Origin: Alcaligenaceae bacterium | Lineage (GTDB): Bacteria > Pseudomonadota > Gammaproteobacteria > Burkholderiales > Burkholderiaceae_B | Assembly (NCBI GenBank): GCA_013416435.1 | Contig: JACCEN010000005.1 | Span: 186,001-250,000 of the forward strand | DNA: 64,000 nucleotides | Reading direction: 5' to 3' | Translations under genes and position numbers: made by a program | Notes under the pieces: generated by a model | The model's database searches: none | What the model was told of the DNA's origin: nothing | What the model saw: only the letters and a program-made list of their open reading frames with translations | Part shown: positions 15,220 to 22,565 of the stretch, piece after piece | Layout: each line of letters starts with the position of its first letter | How positions within the stretch are numbered: position 1 is the stretch's first letter

Positions 15220-15271
15220 TCACCACTTGGTGTATTCCCTAAATGGTGTTGATTAACTTCACCAAACGGTG
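15220..15271. promoter_or_regulatory. Right repressor operators (OR)
   Basis: Two full palindromes, CACCACTTGGTG (15221-15232) and CACCAAACGGTG (15260-15271), flank a half-conserved one, CCCTAAATGGTG (15237-15248). The three-site layout between divergent repressor and cro-like genes mirrors lambda OR1-3. The imperfect middle site suggests graded binding. Confidence 0.82.
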
Positions 15272-15277
15272 TAGGAT
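15249..15277 (+). promoter_or_regulatory. Rightward early promoter (PR)
   Basis: TTGATT (15249-15254), a 17-base spacer and TAGGAT (15272-15277). The spacer contains a complete operator. The predicted start point falls on or next to the ATG at 15284, so the cro-like message may be leaderless; an AGGA inside the -10 would otherwise serve as ribosome-binding site for a longer transcript. Confidence 0.6.
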
Positions 15278-15283
15278 GGTGGC

Positions 15284-15523
15284 ATGGAAAAGCTCAAGAA
15301 TTTCATTTTTGGAATGCCGTCAGAGCAGCGCGAAGACTTTGCTGCTCGCTGCGGCACTTCCTTCGCCCATATGCGGAATGTGGCCTATGGATACCGAAGG
15401 GCCAGCGAAAAGCTGAGCGTCCGGATAGAGCGAGAGTCTGAGGGCGCCGTTACCCGAAAGGATCTTTACCCGTCCGAGTGGCCGGAGATCTGGCCCGAAC
15501 TCAAGGAAACATCTCATGCGTAA
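15284..15523 (+). CDS. Cro-like / YdaS-type regulator
   Basis: A 79-residue DNA-binding protein. Residues 12-45 (PSEQREDFAARCGTSFAHMRNVAYGYRRAS) form a helix-turn-helix like YdaS/Cro proteins. It is divergent from the CI-like repressor with three operators between them, and is the first gene of the rightward early operon, the position of Cro. It should shut off repressor synthesis during lytic growth. Confidence 0.82.
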   Translation: MEKLKNFIFGMPSEQREDFAARCGTSFAHMRNVAYGYRRASEKLSVRIERESEGAVTRKDLYPSEWPEIWPELKETSHA

Positions 15524-15524
15524 G

Positions 15525-15755
15525 TCACGGAACGCGCTTATACCGGGCCGTCAGATCAGGGCGCTCGAAGGTTTCTGCGTCAACCAGATTGACGGGATCG
15601 CCGCCGATCTTGAATCGGCGCAGGTCTCGCTCCCATTTTTCCGGCCCATCAAGCGACTGAACAAGAAAGAAGTCTGTGTACTCGTCAATGACGTGACGTT
15701 GCCCGGCTTCGTCGAGAACTTGAATGCGGTTTGTGTGGACCGTTTTTCTTTTCAT
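15525..15755 (-). CDS. Minus-strand phage protein, 76 residues
   Basis: ATG 15755 is preceded by AGGAGATCACC. The product is a small soluble protein (RIQVLDEAGQRHVIDEYTDFFLVQSLDGPEKWERDL) with the look of a conserved phage protein, but no domain I can name. It faces against the rightward operon and ends two bases from the cro-like stop, so rightward readthrough would produce antisense RNA to it. Confidence 0.65.
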   Translation of the reverse strand: MKRKTVHTNRIQVLDEAGQRHVIDEYTDFFLVQSLDGPEKWERDLRRFKIGGDPVNLVDAETFERPDLTARYKRVP

Positions 15756-15766
15756 GGTGATCTCCT

Positions 15767-15967
15767 ATGAATACAGCGAATCAATATGGGTTTTGCTTGG
15801 GCGATGAAGTTCCGCAAGGTTTTTTTGCTCCGCCGACAATGGACGAGGCGCTTGCCATGATCCGCGATTTTGCGACACGCGAGGGTATGACTGCGGCTTC
15901 GGTGTGTGATGCGTTCAGCCTTGGGCGCATTGCCCTGCGAGCTCATAAGGAACCCTCCCATGCGTAA
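15767..15967 (+). CDS. Small phage regulator-like protein, 66 residues
   Basis: From ATG 15767; divergent from the minus-strand gene that begins 12 bases away. The product has a helical C-terminal half (MDEALAMIRDFATREGMTAASVCDAFSLGRIAL). The ribosome-binding site is weak. It overlaps the next gene by eight bases in a CATGCGTAA junction. Function unknown. Confidence 0.55.
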   Translation: MNTANQYGFCLGDEVPQGFFAPPTMDEALAMIRDFATREGMTAASVCDAFSLGRIALRAHKEPSHA

Positions 15968-16178
15968 GGAAAAGCACGCTTCCGATGCGCTAGCCCTGTC
16001 GCTCATCGCTGCTGCCAGCTTTTCTTTCGCTGGCTTGGTCGGCGAGATTTCGCGCGACTTTTGGTTTTTCTTCATTGGCTGCGGCGTCTGGGCATCCGTG
16101 TGCACGGGATTCAAGGTTTTTTTGATGCTGCGTCGTCAAGGCCCAGTAACCGGCGAGGCAGCAGATGATCATAAATAA
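15960..16178 (+). CDS. Small two-pass membrane protein
   Basis: ATG 15960 follows AAGGAACCCTCCC. The 72-residue product has two hydrophobic segments, residues 12-31 (ALSLIAAASFSFAGLVGEI) and 34-55 (FWFFFIGCGVWASVCTGFKVFL). It overlaps the preceding gene and is almost wholly antisense to another membrane protein frame on the minus strand (15990-16403). Both have usable ribosome-binding sites, so which one is made may depend on lysis or lysogeny. Confidence 0.5.
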   Translation: MRKEKHASDALALSLIAAASFSFAGLVGEISRDFWFFFIGCGVWASVCTGFKVFLMLRRQGPVTGEAADDHK

Positions 16179-16403
16179 TGTTCCTCCAGGGGAAAGCTCT
16201 GGTCGCTCGCTTAGCCATATCGCGCAGCCGATAGCAACTACCGATACCCAGTATCTGAAAATGCGCCACGGGTCGGCAATGACGGATTCAATCCAGCCGG
16301 AGATGAGCCATTTGGCGATACCCCAAACGAGCCAGACCACGACCGGGCCAAGGAACATAAAGAACACGTCTCGCCACGTCACGCTGGTAATCCATTCAAT
16401 CAT
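15990..16403 (-). CDS. Minus-strand membrane protein, 137 residues
   Basis: ATG 16403 follows AAGGATTGACC. Three hydrophobic segments are visible in the first 90 residues (VFFMFLGPVVVWLVWGIAKWLI, YWVSVVAIGCAIWL, LFMIICCLAGYWAL); the last 45 residues are polar and Lys/Ala-rich. It fully covers, in antisense, most of the plus-strand 72-residue membrane gene. It may belong with the two other minus-strand genes at 15525 and 16471 as a small leftward group inside the rightward early region. Confidence 0.55.
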   Translation of the reverse strand: MIEWITSVTWRDVFFMFLGPVVVWLVWGIAKWLISGWIESVIADPWRIFRYWVSVVAIGCAIWLSERPELSPGGTLFMIICCLAGYWALTTQHQKNLESRAHGCPDAAANEEKPKVARNLADQASERKAGSSDERQG

Positions 16404-16470
16404 GGTCAATCCTTTTCTGAAAGTATCAAGAGGTCGGAGTCTTGATTCTATCGGGACTGGGTTGACCGCC

Positions 16471-16677
16471 CTAATGCACCGTCACGACACCGGCATCACC
16501 GAGCCCGCGCTGCCAGTTATAGACAACGCGCTCGTAAGCAGCCTCGATGTGGTCGTCGCTGGTCGCCTCCCCAAATCGCCGATAAGCAAGGTCAGTGGCT
16601 CGATCAAGCAGCGCATCTGCAACGTATTCATCCATGGGCGCATTGTGGCTGGCCTCGCCGGTTTCCTCTATTCGCAT
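16471..16677 (-). CDS. Minus-strand phage protein, 68 residues
   Basis: ATG 16677 was chosen because AGGG lies eight bases upstream; a longer start at 16704 lacks this. The product is helical and acidic (MDEYVADALLDRATDLAYRRFGEATSDDHIEAAYERVVYNW). No family recognised. It starts 60 bases from the divergent 195-residue gene. Confidence 0.58.
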   Translation of the reverse strand: MRIEETGEASHNAPMDEYVADALLDRATDLAYRRFGEATSDDHIEAAYERVVYNWQRGLGDAGVVTVH

Positions 16678-16737
16678 TTCCCGATCCCTGTTTTTTTTGT
16701 CCATGGCGTGACTGTATGCGCCGGGAAGAGGTAAGTC

Positions 16738-17325
16738 ATGCGTCTGAATTCGCACAAAACCGTTATCCAGATCATTGCCGACGCCATAGAGGCTTGGCGC
16801 AAGCCCTTGCTGAAGAAGCGCGAGGATGTGGCCGACGACATCGTGCGCGCCCACCACGACACAGGCGGCGTGGAGCGCACGGGTATATGGATTGAACCGC
16901 CTAGCGCAGGGCGCGCCGAAGAGTTGCGTATGAAGGCGAACGCCGACCGCATCTTTCGCTGGCTGGACGATCAAGAGAAGGACCGCAACCTGTTGCCGGC
17001 GAACTTCCTGCCGTCGCTGCTGGCTGGCCTGCCGCTCCATGTGCGCATTGGCGTCATGAATGACATCCTGAGTCCGTGCGGCCTGACTGTCAGGCCCGTT
17101 GCTGAGACTAGCACCGGCCTGGTGCCGATCCAGCACCTGACAGAAATGATTCGGGAAGACGCTGAGGCTCATCAAGCGATGGCTACGGTAATAAGCTGCG
17201 GCAGCACCGAATCACTGAAGTCAGCCCAGAAGGAATTGACTGAATCGCTAGGGGCAACACAGAAGTCGCTGGTGGGCATCGAGGCGGAGCTTGCCCGCCG
17301 CATGGCCGATGGGGTGAGCCAATGA
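16738..17325 (+). CDS. Rightward early phage protein, 195 residues
   Basis: A helical protein with an N-terminal basic part (MRLNSHKTVIQIIADAIEAWRKP) and a central segment KANADRIFRWLDDQEKDRNLLPANFLPSLLAGLPLHVRI. The C-terminal 60 residues are predicted helix. The position just before the primase gene in the rightward operon is that of regulators or replication accessory proteins such as lambda CII/O, but no motif confirms a role. It overlaps the next small gene by ATGA. Confidence 0.7.
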   Translation: MRLNSHKTVIQIIADAIEAWRKPLLKKREDVADDIVRAHHDTGGVERTGIWIEPPSAGRAEELRMKANADRIFRWLDDQEKDRNLLPANFLPSLLAGLPLHVRIGVMNDILSPCGLTVRPVAETSTGLVPIQHLTEMIREDAEAHQAMATVISCGSTESLKSAQKELTESLGATQKSLVGIEAELARRMADGVSQ

Positions 17326-17411
17326 CCGCCCAGCTGGCCACCCGCCAGGGCGCCCTTGAATGCTGCGACGGCGAGAAGGTAGAGCCCATCGGCAAGAGGG
17401 TAATCAATTGA
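17322..17411 (+). CDS. Coupled small peptide, 29 residues
   Basis: ATG 17322 overlaps the upstream stop (ATGA) and its own TGA (17409-17411) overlaps the primase ATG at 17411 (TGATG). The 29-residue product includes a CC pair. The double overlap suggests it is translated and hands ribosomes to the primase gene. It is too short to assign. Confidence 0.5.
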   Translation: MTAQLATRQGALECCDGEKVEPIGKRVIN

Positions 17412-19711
17412 TGGCCTCCGTATCCCCCATCCGTCGCAACAACCTAAAGGCAGCCATTGCCTATGCCAAGCTTGGCTGGAAGGTATTTCCTGCCTGGTGG
17501 GTCGCGGAATCGGGCAAGTGTGCCTGCGGTGATTCCGAGTGCAAAAATCCTGGCAAGCATCCACTGCAACGCATTGCGCACCGTGGCCAGCAAGACGCTA
17601 CGACGGATACGGCCACCATCAAGAAGTGGTGGGACGCCTACCCTGATGCGAATATTGCCATTCCGATGGCGCCCTCGGGGCTTGTGGCGATCGACATTGA
17701 TCCGCGAAATGGTGGGTGGGACACGATTGATGATATCGAGAACAAGCACGGCCCGTTGCAATCGGACGTTCTCGCCCTGACCGGCGGTGGCGGAGAGCAT
17801 CGAGTATTCACGCTGCCCGAAGGCTTGGCCGGCACGCTGCCAGGCAAGCTTGGTCCAGGGGTGGATGTAAAGGTCAATGGCTACATCATTGCTGAGCCGT
17901 CCAATCACGTCTCTGGCAGAACTTACGAGTGGGAGGCCTCAAGTAATCCCCTGGAAGGGATTGTTCCATCGCCTTTGCCCGATTGGCTGCGTGGACTCTT
18001 TCAGGCAGGCCAGACAAGCCAGCATGCGTCGCATCGACCCAATAACTTGGCCATTGCGTTGTCTGAAGCAGATTCGGCTGAGCTGCAAAGCGCGCTGGCC
18101 GTCATCGATAGCTCTGAACGCGACACATGGCTCAAGGCCGGCATGGCGCTGCATTCGACGCACGCGGGCCAGCAGGCATTCGCTATTTGGGACACTTGGA
18201 GCCAAACGTGCCAAGAGAAATACGACTACGTTGACCAGTTGCGCACCTGGCGCTCGTTCCGGAACAAAGGCTTGGATGGCGTTACCAAGTCAACCATCTT
18301 CAAGCTTGCCCAGGATGCCGGGTGGATAAATCCGGCCGCAGGTCAGATCGCTAAGACAGCATCACCAGAACAAATTGACGAACTGCGAGCTTTGGTCAAA
18401 AAGTCTGAAGCGATTGCCACGGTCAAAGAGGCGCCAGAACGCTTAAATACGCCATTTCCCGTTCATAGCTTGGACATGGTCAGTCAATGGGTAGCAACGG
18501 TTGCCGGCATCAGTCCTGGTGTACACACCCAGATGGCTGCCATCAGTGTCGCGAGCCTTGCCGCCTCGCGTCTATACGAGTCGCAGATCAAGGACGGCTG
18601 CCATCTTCATCAGATGATCACCGCGCAGTCCTTCGGTGAGGTTTCCCCGATTCTCAACGCGATCGTGCAAGTGTTTGCCGACGCAGGCATGAGAAAGCTT
18701 ATTCGAGGCCAGCGCATCAGCTCTCTGCAAAGCTTCTATAGGACACTGCATCGCTCGCCGGCCACGCTTTATATTGCGCCGGACTGGGGTAGTGCGGTTG
18801 CGTATTCTCGCCGCCAATCGAGCGGCGTGCTCGAGCAAATACTGGGGCTTATCGCGCAAAGCTTTGATCAGCCTTTCATGCTCCTAGATAACCCGGAGGA
18901 GTTAGGGCTAAAGGCGAGCCATGGGGTGGAAGGCGACATGCCTGTTATCTACCAGCCGTGTATGTCGGTCTTTGGATTTATCAGCGAATCAATGCTTTCC
19001 CACACCTTTTCAGCTAGCGAGATAGGGCGCGGCGGGGTGGAAAAGATGCTCTTCACCCGGCAGCCAGTCCAGTTTCAAGGCGATCCACAGCCAAGCGAGA
19101 CGCCGGACTGGCTCATTAAACATCTGACCGACATACGGCGTCTGACCGCCACAGGTGCCGAGCACGACCTGTCGACCATATTCAATGGCAATGCCGGCCT
19201 CGTTCCCACCGCCTATACGGTGAAGTTCCAAGCCAGGCCAGAAGAGCATTACCCAAGGTTCGACCAACTGAGCACAAGCCGCATGGCGCGCCCGGTAGTC
19301 CACGCTGCCAGAGTCAATCTGCGCCGTCTAGCCTGTGTACTGGCGGTTTGGGAAAACCCGCAAGAGCCTGTGGCGACCAGGGCGATCATGGATTGGTCTG
19401 CTGATTTTGTCGCCGGCGCGTTGAACGAATCGCTGTTGGCCCTACGCCTCCTTGGCGGATCGGAGGACGGGAAGGTCAGTGAACAGCAGAAGGTCCTGGC
19501 TGCCATTGTGGAAGCCGGCAGCGAAGGCGTCAGCGAAGCCCAGCTTGCCCGTTATTGCTGGGCCTATAAGCGCCTGCCTAGAGAAAAGCGTAATGACTTG
19601 ATCGACACATTGATTCAGGACGAGGACATCTTTGCCGTCAAGGGCAAAAACGGCAAAGGCGCCCGCTTTGTGGCGGCTCGGTTTATCGAACAAGGCGAAA
19701 CCAATGAATAA
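17411..19711 (+). CDS. PrimPol / DUF3987 replication protein
   Basis: A 766-residue protein. Residues 10-200 form a bifunctional primase-polymerase domain: a Cys-x-Cys-x4-Cys-x5-His knuckle at 37-50, the metal-binding LVAIDIDPRNGG with Asp95 and Asp97, and GVDVKVNGYIIAEPSNHVSG near 155. Residues 215-310 fit PriCT-2 (DTWLKAGMALHST...LRTWRSFRNKG). From about 350 the sequence fits DUF3987 (FPVHSLDMVSQWVA, ITAQSFGEVSPILNAIVQVF). It should make primers and help start phage replication. The start overlaps the preceding stop; a repeat-rich origin candidate follows immediately. Confidence 0.88.
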   Translation: MASVSPIRRNNLKAAIAYAKLGWKVFPAWWVAESGKCACGDSECKNPGKHPLQRIAHRGQQDATTDTATIKKWWDAYPDANIAIPMAPSGLVAIDIDPRNGGWDTIDDIENKHGPLQSDVLALTGGGGEHRVFTLPEGLAGTLPGKLGPGVDVKVNGYIIAEPSNHVSGRTYEWEASSNPLEGIVPSPLPDWLRGLFQAGQTSQHASHRPNNLAIALSEADSAELQSALAVIDSSERDTWLKAGMALHSTHAGQQAFAIWDTWSQTCQEKYDYVDQLRTWRSFRNKGLDGVTKSTIFKLAQDAGWINPAAGQIAKTASPEQIDELRALVKKSEAIATVKEAPERLNTPFPVHSLDMVSQWVATVAGISPGVHTQMAAISVASLAASRLYESQIKDGCHLHQMITAQSFGEVSPILNAIVQVFADAGMRKLIRGQRISSLQSFYRTLHRSPATLYIAPDWGSAVAYSRRQSSGVLEQILGLIAQSFDQPFMLLDNPEELGLKASHGVEGDMPVIYQPCMSVFGFISESMLSHTFSASEIGRGGVEKMLFTRQPVQFQGDPQPSETPDWLIKHLTDIRRLTATGAEHDLSTIFNGNAGLVPTAYTVKFQARPEEHYPRFDQLSTSRMARPVVHAARVNLRRLACVLAVWENPQEPVATRAIMDWSADFVAGALNESLLALRLLGGSEDGKVSEQQKVLAAIVEAGSEGVSEAQLARYCWAYKRLPREKRNDLIDTLIQDEDIFAVKGKNGKGARFVAARFIEQGETNE

Positions 19712-19971
19712 ATCACCCAAAAGGAGAGTAAGGAGATGCTATGGAGATGAATCATTCTCTCCCATCCAACCCGCATGGATATTGGGCTGCAGCCAAAAGG
19801 AGAGTAAGGAGATGGCTCTATGCATATATATCTATTAAAGAGAAATAAATATATAGACCTCTCCTTATCTCCTTTTGGGGCAAACCCGCATGGATATTGG
19901 CTTTGCATGGGAGATGAGGCCCCTCTCCTTTCATCTCCTTTCATCTCCTTTTAGGAATTTAGAGAAAGATC
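19712..19971. repeat. Repeat-rich AT-rich region, candidate phage origin
   Basis: The 260-base gap between the primase and helicase genes holds: a 22-bp repeat CCAAAAGGAGAGTAAGGAGATG twice (19717-19738, 19793-19814); related inverted copies at 19860-19878 and 19923-19952, the last with a 10-base period of CATCTCCTTT; an 18-bp direct repeat AACCCGCATGGATATTGG twice (19768-19785, 19883-19900); and a central AT-rich tract (about 19820-19857). Iterons around an AT-rich unwinding element between replication genes is the layout of a phage origin. A role as translation-control hairpins is the alternative, since the repeats carry GGAG-ATG. Confidence 0.6.
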
Positions 19972-20649
19972 ATGGAAAAACTACCTTTAACCCTCCACCA
20001 GCAGGCCGCCTACGATAGCTTGCGCAATTTCGCCCTGTCGGAAGATGGCGGTATCGCCACGCTGGAAGGTTATGCGGGGACGGGGAAAACCTTCCTGATT
20101 GGCAGGCTGCTCAACGAGCTAATCGATAACGGTCATTTCACGTCTACGCAGCTTGCCATAGCTGCGCCCACCAATAAGGCTGTAGCGGTGCTGGCATCCA
20201 AAACGCGCGAAGACGTACCGGCAAGCTCCATACACTCACTGCTTGGCCTGAAGCTCAAAGAGCTTGAGGATGGCGGGCAGACCTGCGTCAAGGACGGCGA
20301 CAGCTCCCTGCATAACTACTCCGTGGTGGTGGTCGATGAGTGCTCGATGGTGTCCATTGAGATTTTCAAGAACATCATCTATTCGCGCCGGACAACGAAG
20401 ATTATTTTTGTTGGGGATCCGGCCCAGTTGCCGCCAGTAGGCGAGGCGCAAATATCGCCGACCTTCACGGCAGTCGATAAGCGATTCATGCTCTCTGAGG
20501 TGGTGCGCCAGGCGGCAGATAACCCAATCATCAAGATGTCCATGGTGATTAGAAAGGCTATTGAGGAGCAGCGCCGGGCAATGGGGGGCAGAAGCGGTTT
20601 GCGGCCGTCGATGCGCTGCTCAAGCGTTGGGTGGCCGGTGGCGGCATGA
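19972..20649 (+). pseudogene. Truncated RecD/Dda-type SF1 helicase
   Basis: The N-terminal half of a superfamily 1B helicase: motif I GYAGTGKT (residues 33-40), motif Ia AAPTNKAV, motif II VVDECSM, motif III VGDPAQLPPVG. Motifs IV-VI and the UvrD_C_2 domain are missing. The last residue that looks like helicase is near 200 (IRKAIEEQ); after that the frame runs about 24 residues through sequence belonging to another gene in a different frame. Full members have 400 or more residues. Unwinding activity is unlikely because the second RecA domain is gone. Confidence 0.82.
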
Positions 20650-20672
20650 ATATCAGGGTGGTGCGGGCATGA
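20565..20672 (+). pseudogene. C-terminal remnant of a lost head/tail gene
   Basis: In the frame offset from the helicase, codons from about 20580 read NGGQKRFAAVDALLKRWVAGG and end MNIRVVRA-stop, with the stop at 20670-20672 overlapping the next gene's ATG (ATGA). This frame is open only back to 20565, directly at the point where helicase similarity ends. It is therefore the 3' end of a gene whose front was removed by the same deletion that cut the helicase. The identity of the lost gene cannot be told from 30 residues. Confidence 0.65.
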
Positions 20673-21055
20673 ATTGGGAAGATAGGTCGCTGGTCATATC
20701 GCCAGTTCGATACTGCTTATGCGCAAACGAGAAGGCGTTTCGCAAAACGATGAAGGCGCTGCGCGTACCTAAGGCGGAGTGGCCGAAGTTCGTCGCTAGC
20801 GATCACGCTGATGCTACCGCGCATTTTCTCGAAACCAGTGAAGGTGAAGTATGTGTGGTTGTCACCATAACGGGTCACGAGCAGCGAACGCTCCCGCAGG
20901 TTCACGCGCTTCTCGTTCATGAGGCTGTGCACATATGGCAAGAAATCCGCTCGATCATCGGCGAGAAGGAGCCGAGCTCAGAGTTTGAGGCCTATTCCAT
21001 TCAGTCAATTTCGCAACGCCTGATGGAGTCTTACGCGGAGCAGGTAAAGAGATGA
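20669..21055 (+). CDS. HEAxH-motif phage protein (zincin-like)
   Basis: A 128-residue protein with the zinc-protease signature HEAVH at residues 84-88 in VHALLVHEAVHIWQEI, and a Glu-rich segment EPSSEFEAYSIQSISQRL downstream that could give the third ligand. It overlaps both neighbours by four bases (ATGA) within the head-tail gene cluster. Proteins of this kind stand before head-tail joining genes in several betaproteobacterial phages; whether they cut a protein is not known. Confidence 0.72.
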   Translation: MNWEDRSLVISPVRYCLCANEKAFRKTMKALRVPKAEWPKFVASDHADATAHFLETSEGEVCVVVTITGHEQRTLPQVHALLVHEAVHIWQEIRSIIGEKEPSSEFEAYSIQSISQRLMESYAEQVKR

Positions 21056-21441
21056 GCCTCCAAGACGCACAAGACGCCCTCGAAATGATCGAAGAGGCGC
21101 GGGCGGAAGGGCTCGCATCAGAGGTCAAGATCACGCGATCAACGCCTGGGTCGCCCGGCGGATACAACCCCGATACAGGCGAGTTTGAGGGCGGCAGCGA
21201 GCCCAGCACCGTCACCCACACGGCGCCCGGAGTAAAGATCGGCTACGAGCAGACTGACATCGACGGCACGCTGATCAAGCAGGGCGACCAGAGGCTATAC
21301 GTTCCCGCGCTTGGCTTTGTGCGGCCCACGACGAACGAGCAGATCAAGGTGGGTAGCGCGACCTATACGGTGGTGAATGTCGAGGTCGTCGCGCCGGGTG
21401 ATACCGACATTCTCTACATCATTCAGATCAGGGGTGTGTGA
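21052..21441 (+). CDS. Head-tail connector-like protein
   Basis: A 129-residue protein with a helical start (DAQDALEMIEEARAEG) and a beta-rich rest (GYEQTDIDGTLIKQGDQRLYVP, IKVGSATYTVVNVEVVAPGDT). This pattern is typical of head-closure/head-tail adaptor proteins, in which the C-terminal part is a small beta-barrel. Gene order (zincin-like, this, HK97-gp10-like, tail terminator, tail tube) supports the assignment. Confidence 0.7.
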   Translation: MSLQDAQDALEMIEEARAEGLASEVKITRSTPGSPGGYNPDTGEFEGGSEPSTVTHTAPGVKIGYEQTDIDGTLIKQGDQRLYVPALGFVRPTTNEQIKVGSATYTVVNVEVVAPGDTDILYIIQIRGV

Positions 21442-21887
21442 TGGCTGAGTCGTTCGCCCTCCAACTCCAAAAGTTCGCCGAGAAAGCCAAGGCGAATACC
21501 GATGTGGTCGTGCAGAAGATCACGCTGGACGTTGCCCGTAGCGTCATCGAGAAGTCGCCCGTCGGGAATCCCGATCTTTGGAAGGGGTCGGCGCCCCCTG
21601 GCTACGTGGGCGGTCGATTCCGGGCGAACTGGATGTTCGGCGACGGCAAGATCGACACCACCACGACCGAAGAGACCGACAAGAGCGGGAGCATGACGAA
21701 GACGCGGCTGGCCGCAGCGATTTCGGCGACGAAGGCAGGAGGCGTGACATTCATCTCTAACTCGTTGCCCTACGCCATCCCGCTTGAGTACGGCCATTCC
21801 AGCCAGGTGCCGCCTCACGCGATGGTGCGCGGGACGGTGTCCGAATTTCAGCGGTTTGTCGACAAGGCCGTGAGGGAGTTGCCATGA
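21441..21887 (+). CDS. HK97 gp10-like neck/tail protein
   Basis: A 148-residue protein starting at ATG 21441 inside a TGATG overlap. It has the gp10-like layout: VVVQKITLDVARSVIEKSPVGNPDLWKG at the start and YAIPLEYGHSSQVPPHAMVRGTVSEF at the end. Proteins of this family join the head completion complex to the tail. It overlaps the following tail-terminator gene by four bases. Confidence 0.8.
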   Translation: MAESFALQLQKFAEKAKANTDVVVQKITLDVARSVIEKSPVGNPDLWKGSAPPGYVGGRFRANWMFGDGKIDTTTTEETDKSGSMTKTRLAAAISATKAGGVTFISNSLPYAIPLEYGHSSQVPPHAMVRGTVSEFQRFVDKAVRELP

Positions 21888-22315
21888 GTAAGCGCCAGAT
21901 CCGAGCGGCCTTCGAGTCGCGCCTGAGCGCATGGTCGGCCGGCCGCGACACTACTCTACGTATCGCATGGGAGAACGCGCCGTTCACGCCCGTCACAGGG
22001 GAAACGTACCTGCGGGCCTTTTTGCTGCCGGCGCCGACGAACAGTATCGATATCGCTGGCAAGCACCGCGGCTTCGTCGGGATTTTCCAAGTGAGCATCA
22101 TCGGGGTCAGTGGAAGGGGCTCGAAAGCAACCGAAGAGATTGCCGAAGAGCTCGACAAGCTCTTTCCTTTGAGGTTGTGCATTCCGGCTCGCCCAAGGCC
22201 GGTCTGTGTGGCAACGCCTATGAGCCAGGGGCCTGGCCTGCCGGATGGCGGAACTTTCACGCTGCCAGTGTGGTGGCGCTATCGCATGGACGCTTTCGTA
22301 AGTGCCCGTGCATAA
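21884..22315 (+). CDS. Tail terminator (DUF4128-like)
   Basis: A 143-residue protein with the alpha/beta layout of phage tail terminators: MSKRQIRAAFESRLSAW, a central strand pair around FQVSIIGVSGRGSKATEEIAEELDKLF, and a C-terminal TFTLPVWWRYRMDAF. Its place just before the tail tube gene agrees with a role in ending tail-tube growth and joining the head. Confidence 0.78.
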   Translation: MSKRQIRAAFESRLSAWSAGRDTTLRIAWENAPFTPVTGETYLRAFLLPAPTNSIDIAGKHRGFVGIFQVSIIGVSGRGSKATEEIAEELDKLFPLRLCIPARPRPVCVATPMSQGPGLPDGGTFTLPVWWRYRMDAFVSARA

Positions 22316-22326
22316 CGGAGATTTCT

Positions 22327-22524
22327 ATGTGTCCTGATTGTGAAGCCCGGCGAAAGCTGGCGCGCGATGCGTTTTTGAACGCGAAGATCAAAGAGGCTGT
22401 CGGCCATATCGCCAAAGGCGCGGTTGAGGCTGTTGGCCTGAAGAAAAAGACAGGCGTCGTGGATGCTCGGGAGAAACCCCGACCCAAGCGAGCCGACACC
22501 AAGGATTCCGGCGCCGCCGGTTAA
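22327..22524 (+). CDS. Small CxxC phage protein
   Basis: ATG 22327 with GGAG upstream gives 65 residues starting MCPDCEARRKLARDAF and ending in a Lys/Arg-rich tail. The N-terminal CPDC may bind metal. I recall similar short proteins before the tail tube gene in related phages; role unknown. A good terminator follows at once. Confidence 0.7.
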   Translation: MCPDCEARRKLARDAFLNAKIKEAVGHIAKGAVEAVGLKKKTGVVDAREKPRPKRADTKDSGAAG

Positions 22525-22525
22525 C

Positions 22526-22548
22526 TGCCCCTCACGGGGCATTTTTTT
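22526..22548 (+). terminator. Intrinsic terminator
   Basis: TGCCCC (22526-22531) and GGGGCA (22536-22541) with a four-base loop, followed by TTTTTTT. It separates the head-tail genes from the tail tube gene and may adjust the relative amounts of the two sets. Confidence 0.85.
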
Positions 22549-22565
22549 GCGCAGGAGCAAACATT

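Noticed and set aside
16165-16734. Plus-strand 189-codon frame
   Set aside because: Antisense to two minus-strand genes with ribosome-binding sites; it begins inside the 72-residue membrane gene and lacks its own site.
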